From an uncultured Candidatus Saccharibacteria bacterium (lineage in GTDB: Bacteria; Patescibacteria; Saccharimonadia; Saccharimonadales; UBA6022): a stretch of DNA of 5,549 nt. The stretch covers positions 1-5,549 of the forward strand of contig CAMLED010000061.1 in NCBI GenBank assembly GCA_946479115.1. The letters are read 5' to 3'. The position numbers and the translations under genes were made by a program. The notes under the pieces were generated by a model that worked only from the letters and a program-made list of their open reading frames with translations, did not search any database and was not told the origin of the DNA. This document shows positions 1-4,005 of this stretch, piece by piece (the first letter of the stretch is position 1; every line of letters begins with the position of its first letter).

Positions 1-1772
1 AATCTCAAATTAGAAATTTCTGTATCATTGCCCACATCGACCATGGTAAGTCGACGCTTGCTGACCGTATGCTGGAACTGACAGGTACTGTCCAAAAACG
101 TGATATGAAATCACAGTTGCTCGACAGTATGGATTTAGAGCGTGAAAAGGGAATTACGATTAAACTTGCACCAGTCCGCATGTCACATAAGGGCTATGAT
201 CTAAACCTAATTGATACACCGGGTCATGTTGATTTTAGTTATGAAGTAAGCCGCTCGCTTGAAGCGTGTGAAGGTGCAATCTTGGTAGTTGATGCCAGCC
301 AAGGTATTCAGGCGCAAACTCTTGCCAACGTTTATTTGGCACTAGCTGCTGATCTGACAATTATTCCTGTACTAAATAAAATTGATCTTCCGGCTGCCGA
401 TGTACCGCGTGTCTCAGCTGAAATTATTAATCTGCTCGGTTGTAGCGACGATGATATTCTCAAGATTAGCGCTAAGACAGGCGAGGGTGTCATAGAAGTG
501 CTTGATGCTGTGGTTGAGCGTGTAGCACCGCCAAGTGGGCAGCCAGAATCTCCGACCCGTGCCCTTATTTTTGATAGTTATTATGATGATTATCGTGGTG
601 TGATTCTATACACCCGTGTTGTTGACGGCACGATTAAAAAAGGCGACACGATTCACATGCTCGCTACCAGTGCCGATGGTATTGCGTTAGAAGTTGGTGC
701 ATTGAATCCAACTATGAAAGCTGGCCCTGATCTATCGACTGGTGAAATTGGCTATATCGTCACCAACCTTAAGACGACTCGTGACGCCAAAGTGGGTGAT
801 ACGGTGACAACCCGTCGTTCTCAAGCAAGCGACATGTTGCCCGGCTATCAAAACGTTAAACCATTTGTGTATGCCGGCTTTTTCCCCGTTTCAAACGAAG
901 ATTACCAAGAGTTAAAAGATGCCGTTGAAAAACTAAGTCTGAGTGATTCGGCGTTGCAATTTGAACCAGAGAACTCGCCTGTCCTTGGATTTGGTGTTCG
1001 TATCGGATTCCTGGGACTGCTCCATATGGACATTGTTCGTGAACGGTTGGAGCGCGAATATAATCTTGACTTGGTAGTGACTAATCCGTCAACCGATTAT
1101 CAAGTGAGCCTGGCTGATGGTACGCAGGTTGATATTAAAAGTGCTAGCGATCTACCTGACGTCTCAAGGATTAAAGAGATTCGTGAGCCGTGGATCAAAG
1201 GTGAAATTATCGTACCGAAAGATTATATCGGTGCGGTGATTCAGCTGATCGTAAACAAGCGTGGACAACAGCGCAATCTTAGTTATATCGACGAACGAGC
1301 ATTAATTAGTTTCGAGGCACCACTTGCAAACCTGCTGACTGATTTTTATGACCAACTAAAATCTGTCACTAGCGGCTACGGTAGCTTTAACTACGAACTT
1401 GATAAATATATTGTCGAAGATTTGGTCCGTGTAGATTTTTACGTGGCTGGTGAAATTGTTGATGCACTTAGCGTTATGGCGCACCGTTCAGAATCACAGC
1501 GTCTGGGACGTGAAATTGTCGATAAATTAAAGGAAGTGATTCCACGTCAGAATTTCCAAGTAGCGCTACAGGCGGCTATTGGTGGCAAATTTATCGCTCG
1601 CGCTGATCTATCTGCCTATCGTAAAGATGTGACGACGGGTCTTTATGGTGGTGACGTGTCTCGTAAAAAGAAGGTCCTCGCCAAGCAAGCCAAAGGTAAA
1701 AAACGCATGAAACGTTTTGGTAAAGTCGATATTCCGTCTGAAGCCTTTACGGTTATGCTCAAGCGCGACTAA
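1..1772 (+). CDS. lepA: Elongation factor 4 (LepA), 5'-partial
   Basis: This is the ribosome-associated translational GTPase EF4/LepA, a cytoplasmic factor that acts on elongating or assembling ribosomes. The reading frame is open from base 3 and has 589 codons plus TAA, so compared with the usual ~600 residues only the first few amino acids lie outside the window. The first ATG in the window (69) is not the start, because the G1 P-loop (AHIDHGKST, bases 30-56) lies upstream of it in frame. The other GTPase motifs follow in order: EREKGIT (G2 area), DTPGH (G3), NKID (G4) and SAKTG (G5). Beyond these come the domain II barrel, the EF-G-like domains (FGFLGLLHM-type segment: GFLGLLHMDIVRERLEREY) and the LepA-specific basic C-terminal domain with SRKKK and GKKRMK. 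No frameshift or missing motif is seen. The gene ends 18 bases before gmk. Identity is certain from motif order and the LepA-only tail. Confidence 0.98.
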   Translation, partial: SQIRNFCIIAHIDHGKSTLADRMLELTGTVQKRDMKSQLLDSMDLEREKGITIKLAPVRMSHKGYDLNLIDTPGHVDFSYEVSRSLEACEGAILVVDASQGIQAQTLANVYLALAADLTIIPVLNKIDLPAADVPRVSAEIINLLGCSDDDILKISAKTGEGVIEVLDAVVERVAPPSGQPESPTRALIFDSYYDDYRGVILYTRVVDGTIKKGDTIHMLATSADGIALEVGALNPTMKAGPDLSTGEIGYIVTNLKTTRDAKVGDTVTTRRSQASDMLPGYQNVKPFVYAGFFPVSNEDYQELKDAVEKLSLSDSALQFEPENSPVLGFGVRIGFLGLLHMDIVRERLEREYNLDLVVTNPSTDYQVSLADGTQVDIKSASDLPDVSRIKEIREPWIKGEIIVPKDYIGAVIQLIVNKRGQQRNLSYIDERALISFEAPLANLLTDFYDQLKSVTSGYGSFNYELDKYIVEDLVRVDFYVAGEIVDALSVMAHRSESQRLGREIVDKLKEVIPRQNFQVALQAAIGGKFIARADLSAYRKDVTTGLYGGDVSRKKKVLAKQAKGKKRMKRFGKVDIPSEAFTVMLKRD

Positions 1773-1774
1773 TC

Positions 1775-1783
1775 TGTTACAAT
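1775..1783 (+). promoter_or_regulatory. Extended -10 promoter element of gmk
   Basis: The short lepA-gmk gap contains TGTTACAAT, a TGn extension plus a -10 hexamer (TACAAT, 1778-1783) identical to the hexamer of the main dnaK promoter. No good -35 is present at 16-18 bases, which is typical of extended -10 promoters. Seven bases separate the hexamer from the gmk ATG (1791), so a transcript would begin at or next to the start codon, giving a leaderless mRNA. The AGGA at 1784-1787 is only three bases from the ATG, too close to be a good Shine-Dalgarno. gmk may also be read through from lepA. Confidence 0.55.
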
Positions 1784-1790
1784 AGGACGA

Positions 1791-2504
1791 ATGAACGAAA
1801 TTGACCAACTTATTGACCAGTACGAACCATCTGAGCGTGCGGTCGAATTAATTCGCAACACACATATCGCACTGCTTGTTGGTATTTCTGGTGCAGGTAA
1901 AGATACGATCAAAAAACAATTGCTCGAGAAGCCTGATTATAGCGATATCATCTCGCACACAACTCGCGCCCCTCGTGTAAATAATGGGGTGATGGAAGTA
2001 GCCGATATCGACTATCATTTTATCGATGAGGCAACTGCCAAGGCTATGCTGGAAAACCATGATTTTATTGAAGCAAAATTTGTTCACCAGACAGTGTATG
2101 GAACGAGTCTTGAGGAGTTGGAAAAGGCGAGTAATGCTAATAAAATTGCCGTGACCGACATCGACGTTCAGGGAGTGAGCGAATATAAAGCCATCTCATC
2201 AGACGTCATTGCAATCTTTGTTATTCCACCGAGCTATTCGGTATGGCGTGAACGATTAGCGCAGCGCTATGAATCAACCGAAGCATTTGAAGCTGAATGG
2301 ACCAAGCGTCGTAATAGCGCAGTGAGTGAATTGACGCATGCGCTTGAAGTGCCGTATTACCACTTCGTTATTAACGATTCATTAGAGCGCGCTGTGACAG
2401 TTGCTGATGAAATTGCCCACAGGCCTGATGTGTTCTTACGTAAAGACGATGAAGCACGACTGCGTGCTCGTGATCTTTTGACAGCGATCGAAACAAGTCT
2501 CTAG
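1791..2504 (+). CDS. gmk: Guanylate kinase
   Basis: Predicted cytoplasmic guanylate kinase, which phosphorylates GMP to GDP with ATP in purine nucleotide metabolism. At 237 residues it is longer than the usual ~200: about 28 residues precede the core and about 25 follow it. Visible motifs are the P-loop GISGAGKDT (31-39, Lys37), the GMP-binding stretch SHTTRAPR (55-62, with Arg59 and Arg62), DYHF (Tyr75), FIEA (Glu94), VYGTS (Tyr103), DIDVQG (123-128), IPPS (145-148), the lid arginines around RR173-174 and VINDS (193-197). These match the family's nucleotide and GMP contacts. Asp38 in the P-loop replaces the more usual Ser or Gly. The charged C-terminal extension (RKDDEARLRAR) has no function I recognise. 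The TAG stop lies inside the CIRCE operator of hrcA, so the coding end and the operator share bases. The start is the first in-frame ATG after the lepA stop and gives a plausible N-terminus. Confidence 0.9.
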   Translation: MNEIDQLIDQYEPSERAVELIRNTHIALLVGISGAGKDTIKKQLLEKPDYSDIISHTTRAPRVNNGVMEVADIDYHFIDEATAKAMLENHDFIEAKFVHQTVYGTSLEELEKASNANKIAVTDIDVQGVSEYKAISSDVIAIFVIPPSYSVWRERLAQRYESTEAFEAEWTKRRNSAVSELTHALEVPYYHFVINDSLERAVTVADEIAHRPDVFLRKDDEARLRARDLLTAIETSL

Positions 2505-2527
2505 CACTCTGTTTGCAAGAGTGCTAA
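2501..2527 (+). promoter_or_regulatory. CIRCE operator of hrcA (HrcA binding site)
   Basis: Inverted repeat CTAGCACTC - 9 bases - GAGTGCTAA, matching the CIRCE consensus TTAGCACTC-N9-GAGTGCTAA at 17 of 18 arm positions (C for T at the first base). The left arm contains the gmk stop codon TAG (2502-2504). It overlaps the -35 region of the hrcA promoter, so bound HrcA would block RNA polymerase and autoregulate the operon. There is no T-run after the right arm, so it is not a terminator. Confidence 0.95.
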
Positions 2528-2541
2528 TGATACGTTAAAAT
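2513..2541 (+). promoter_or_regulatory. hrcA promoter, leaderless type
   Basis: TTGCAA (2513-2518), 17 bases, TAAAAT (2536-2541): one mismatch or so per hexamer from the sigma-70-type consensus with ideal spacing. The -35 lies in the CIRCE spacer and right-arm edge. Six bases follow the -10 before the hrcA ATG (2548), so the predicted transcription start is the A of the start codon. No Shine-Dalgarno is present upstream, which agrees with a leaderless mRNA. Confidence 0.75.
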
Positions 2542-2547
2542 AAAGAC

Positions 2548-3258
2548 ATGACAGAGCGTCAAATCCAAATCTTAGCCGCAATCATTGAACAGTACGCAGA
2601 AATTGCTGCACCTGTTGGAAGTGTTATTTTAGCGAAACTATTTAATGTCTCAAGTGCGACAATTCGTAGTGAAATGGCACGCCTCGAAGAGATGGGTTTG
2701 ATCATGCAACCACACACCAGTGCTGGACGTGTGCCGACAGATCAGGGCTACCGCTTTTATGTAAATACATTGACCGAGCAACACGCCAAAGAAGAGCCGA
2801 AACAACTTGATCGCAGTGCGAGAGCGATTGAGGCACGGGTAAATACATATGGCGACCGTGCGGATCGTGCAATTCGTAGCGCGGTGGATAGCTTAGTTGA
2901 CCTGACGCAGAATTTGGGCCTCGCGACAATTGGTGACGAGCTATATATGAGCGGTATTGGTAATTTATTTAGCCAGCCAGAATTTATGAGCGGCACACAT
3001 GCCCAGTCGGTGGCACGGTTACTAGATAATCTGGAGCCATGGCTACGTGAAGCCGCACCAAATGAACCACTGAACGTCTATATCGGATCAGAAAATCCAA
3101 TTGGTAAAACGAGTGGCGCTAGTTTAATCATCAGCCGTTTCCGTTCACCATATAGTGACCGAAGCTATATTGGTGTTCTGGGTCCAACACGACAAAGCTA
3201 CGGTAAAGTAATGCGACTGGTTCGTCATGCCGGTGCCATGCTTGAGGAGGTATTGTAA
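2548..3258 (+). CDS. hrcA: Heat-inducible transcription repressor HrcA, compact form
   Basis: HrcA represses chaperone operons by binding CIRCE; in characterised bacteria its activity depends on the chaperonin GroEL. The N-terminal winged helix is intact: TERQIQIL (2-9), the recognition region SSATIRSEMARLEEMGL (35-51) and the wing PHTSAGRVPTDQGYRFYV (55-72). The C-terminal hallmark segments are also present: LYMSGIGNLFSQPEF (132-146), VYIGSENP (177-184) and GVLGPTRQSYGKVMRLV (209-225). The protein is only 236 residues against a usual ~340. From motif spacing, about 100 residues of the central GAF-like/inserted dimerisation region are absent, the join lying around residues 120-130. The frame is intact, so this is a compact form and not a pseudogene. 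The gene has its own CIRCE and a leaderless promoter. Its last codons contain the GAGGAGG ribosome binding site of the next small ORF, and its TAA shares one base with that ORF's ATG. Confidence 0.95.
   Translation: MTERQIQILAAIIEQYAEIAAPVGSVILAKLFNVSSATIRSEMARLEEMGLIMQPHTSAGRVPTDQGYRFYVNTLTEQHAKEEPKQLDRSARAIEARVNTYGDRADRAIRSAVDSLVDLTQNLGLATIGDELYMSGIGNLFSQPEFMSGTHAQSVARLLDNLEPWLREAAPNEPLNVYIGSENPIGKTSGASLIISRFRSPYSDRSYIGVLGPTRQSYGKVMRLVRHAGAMLEEVL
3244..3250 (+). promoter_or_regulatory. Strong Shine-Dalgarno for the 44-residue small ORF
   Basis: GAGGAGG, seven bases before the ATG at 3258, lies within the last codons of hrcA (Glu-Glu-Val-Leu). It is the best argument that the small ORF is translated. 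The arrangement TAATG (stop and start sharing one A) indicates translational coupling to hrcA. Confidence 0.85.
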
Positions 3259-3392
3259 TGCAAATTATTGATGTAATTGTCGGTGGCATTGTAAGCGTTA
3301 TACAGGCTATTGTTGGCGCTATCGTGGCTGTAATTGCCGCAATTGGCGATTTATTTATTAGTTTAATCAATGCCATTGGGAATTTATTTTAG
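3258..3392 (+). CDS. 44-residue hydrophobic 11-mer-repeat small protein, unknown function
   Basis: I do not recognise this protein. It starts MQIIDVIVGG and ends NAIGNLF, with 44 residues and a TAG stop. There is no Lys, Arg, His, Trp, Tyr, Cys or Pro; the only charged residues are Asp5 and Asp31. The sequence is a four-fold 11-residue repeat beginning at residues 3, 14, 25 and 36. Ile recurs at 4, 15, 26, 37 and at 7, 18, 29, 40. Polar or small residues recur at 2, 5, 9, 13, 16, 20, 24, 27, 31, 35, 38 and 42 (spacing 3-4-4), forming one narrow stripe along a helix, with all other faces Ile/Val/Leu/Phe. This predicts a membrane-inserted or membrane-lying helix. Evidence that it is real: GAGGAGG Shine-Dalgarno, one-base overlap with hrcA, grpE's ribosome binding site overlapping its stop, and no other use for the gap. 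It has no signal peptide. Phenol-soluble-modulin-like, toxin-like or membrane-stress roles are speculation. Confidence 0.8.
   Translation: MQIIDVIVGGIVSVIQAIVGAIVAVIAAIGDLFISLINAIGNLF
3342..3389 (+). repeat. Degenerate 33-nt direct repeat within the small ORF
   Basis: ATTGGCGATTTATTT (3342-3356) recurs as ATTGGGAATTTATTT (3375-3389), 13 of 15 bases identical and exactly 33 bases apart. This matches the 11-residue protein periodicity (IGDLF and IGNLF). The two earlier repeat units retain the protein pattern but little DNA identity, which suggests old duplications kept by selection on the protein. Confidence 0.6.
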
Positions 3393-3396
3393 GGAG
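3392..3396 (+). promoter_or_regulatory. Shine-Dalgarno of grpE
   Basis: GGGAG, six bases before the grpE ATG (3403). Its first G is the last base of the small ORF's TAG stop, so ribosomes finishing the small ORF end on the grpE binding site. This suggests coupled translation of hrcA, the small ORF and grpE. Confidence 0.75.
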
Positions 3397-3402
3397 TAGA
3401 CA

Positions 3403-3867
3403 ATGACAAAAAGTAAAAAAGTTGAAGATTTGGAAGAACAGATCGTTGAATTAACTGGTGATCTGCAGCGCACGCGTGCCGATTTTGAAAACTATCGCAA
3501 ACGTGCTGAAGCGGACAAGGTCTCTACCTATCAGCACGGTCAATCAGCGGCGATTCTAAAATTATTGCCAGTTATTGATAATATCGAACGAGCTGTCACG
3601 TACACTCCGGAAGAACTAAAGGATAATAAGTGGGTTCAAGGAATCTCTGGATTAGTAAAGAACCTCGAGAAAACGCTTGAAGGTTTGAATCTAAAGCGTA
3701 TCGATGCCACGGCTGGTTCTGATTTTAACCCTGACCTTCACGAAGCGATTCAATTTGACGATGAGGCTGAGGGTGATAAAGAAGTTATCGCCGAAGAGTT
3801 ACAAGCCGGCTATACTTTGAACGGTCAGCCAATTCGCCACGCTATGGTCAAAGTCACCAAGCAATAA
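3403..3867 (+). CDS. grpE: Nucleotide exchange factor GrpE
   Basis: GrpE is the cytoplasmic homodimeric co-chaperone that releases ADP from DnaK and acts as a thermosensor in the Hsp70 cycle. The 154-residue protein lacks most of the long disordered N-terminal tail of larger homologues (about 197 in E. coli). A charged helix likely to form the dimeric coiled coil spans about 5-45 and includes RADFENYRKRAE (25-36), a family signature. The helical bundle follows at about 48-95 (LLPVIDNIERAV, 54-65). The C-terminal beta-wing that contacts DnaK covers about 100-154, with FNPDLHEAI (108-116) and a terminal GYTLNGQPIRHAMVKV. All family blocks are present. It is the last gene of the CIRCE-controlled hrcA transcript and is followed by a terminator-like hairpin. 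The ATG is supported by GGGAG at six bases. Confidence 0.97.
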   Translation: MTKSKKVEDLEEQIVELTGDLQRTRADFENYRKRAEADKVSTYQHGQSAAILKLLPVIDNIERAVTYTPEELKDNKWVQGISGLVKNLEKTLEGLNLKRIDATAGSDFNPDLHEAIQFDDEAEGDKEVIAEELQAGYTLNGQPIRHAMVKVTKQ

Positions 3868-3870
3868 GCG

Positions 3871-3888
3871 TAATTAATCGATTAATTA
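3871..3888 (+). promoter_or_regulatory. 18-bp perfect palindrome, possible UP element
   Basis: TAATTAATCGATTAATTA is its own reverse complement with no central spacer. It ends at the first bases of the CIRCE left arm and lies about 40-60 bases upstream of the predicted P1 transcription start, exactly where an AT-rich UP element would contact the RNA polymerase alpha subunit. The symmetry could instead mark a protein site. Function is inferred from position only. Confidence 0.5.
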
Positions 3889-3918
3889 GCACTCTTGACA
3901 GTAGAGTGCTAATTTTTT
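3884..3918 (+). terminator. Intrinsic terminator-like hairpin after grpE (built from CIRCE)
   Basis: In RNA read from grpE, the CIRCE arms form a hairpin: AATTAGCACTC pairs with GAGTGCTAATT (11 bp, plus one T-A pair at the loop base), directly followed by the T-run 3913-3918, part of which pairs with the stem base. The stem is only moderately GC-rich. No other terminator is seen between grpE and dnaK, so the operator may double as the end of the hrcA operon. Partial read-through to dnaK remains possible. Confidence 0.5.
3886..3912 (+). promoter_or_regulatory. Perfect CIRCE operator of dnaK (CIRCE-A)
   Basis: TTAGCACTC - TTGACAGTA - GAGTGCTAA is an exact match to the CIRCE consensus in both arms with the canonical 9-base spacer. 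The spacer itself contains the consensus -35 hexamer TTGACA, so HrcA and sigma factor compete for the same bases. This is the strongest of the three CIRCE sites in the window. Confidence 0.98.
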
Positions 3919-3923
3919 ACAAT
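3895..3923 (+). promoter_or_regulatory. dnaK promoter P1
   Basis: TTGACA (3895-3900), 17 bases, TACAAT (3918-3923): a perfect -35, optimal spacing and a -10 with one mismatch to TATAAT. It is the strongest promoter in the window, as expected for an abundant chaperone when derepressed. The predicted start is about 3930, immediately before CIRCE-B, leaving a leader of about 75 bases. Confidence 0.85.
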
Positions 3924-3930
3924 CAAGATA

Positions 3931-3957
3931 TTGGCAATCTCATGACTTGAGTGCTAA
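3931..3957 (+). promoter_or_regulatory. Second, degenerate CIRCE operator of dnaK (CIRCE-B)
   Basis: TTGGCAATC - 9 bases - GAGTGCTAA. The right arm is perfect; the left arm differs from TTAGCACTC at two positions (G at 3, A at 7). The spacer is exactly nine bases, and the centre lies 45 bases after that of CIRCE-A. It falls at the start of the P1 transcript, so it could add repression at the DNA level or fold as a leader hairpin (eight of nine pairs, including one G-U). Confidence 0.8.
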
Positions 3958-3960
3958 AAT
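3931..3960 (+). promoter_or_regulatory. Possible second dnaK promoter P2
   Basis: TTGGCA (3931-3936), 18 bases, TAAAAT (3955-3960), each hexamer one base from consensus. The -35 coincides with the left arm of CIRCE-B and the -10 with the end of its right arm, so the site would be fully covered by HrcA. Predicted start is about 3967, leaving a ~39-base leader with the Shine-Dalgarno. The -10 is the same hexamer as at hrcA. It is weaker than P1 and could be chance in AT-rich DNA. Confidence 0.45.
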
Positions 3961-3992
3961 AAGAACATACGAATTTGATATATAGAACAAAT

Positions 3993-3997
3993 GGAGG
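3993..3997 (+). promoter_or_regulatory. Shine-Dalgarno of dnaK
   Basis: GGAGG, eight bases before the ATG at 4006. It decides between two in-frame ATGs: the one at 3991 overlaps this site and has no ribosome binding site of its own, whereas 4006 gives the family N-terminus [14 protein letters not shown]. Confidence 0.9.
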
Positions 3998-4005
3998 AAA
4001 CAGCT

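Noticed and set aside
69..71. ATG at 69 as the lepA start
   Set aside because: The frame is open upstream and encodes the essential G1 motif at bases 30-56, so the true start is outside the window.
2501..2527. hrcA CIRCE as a gmk terminator
   Set aside because: A hairpin is possible but no T-run follows the right arm.
3131..3376. 81-codon minus-strand frame across the small ORF
   Set aside because: It overlaps the hrcA end and the small ORF, has no ribosome binding site before its ATG, and its hydrophobic part merely mirrors the repetitive Ile/Val/Ala codons.
3886..3957. CRISPR-like or transposon-end reading of the repeated GAGTGCTAA units
   Set aside because: The repeats are arms of CIRCE operators with exact 9-base spacers; there is no spacer array, target duplication or transposase.
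3991..4005. Earlier in-frame ATG of dnaK at 3991
   Set aside because: It overlaps the GGAGG site, has no Shine-Dalgarno of its own, and would add five residues not found in DnaK.
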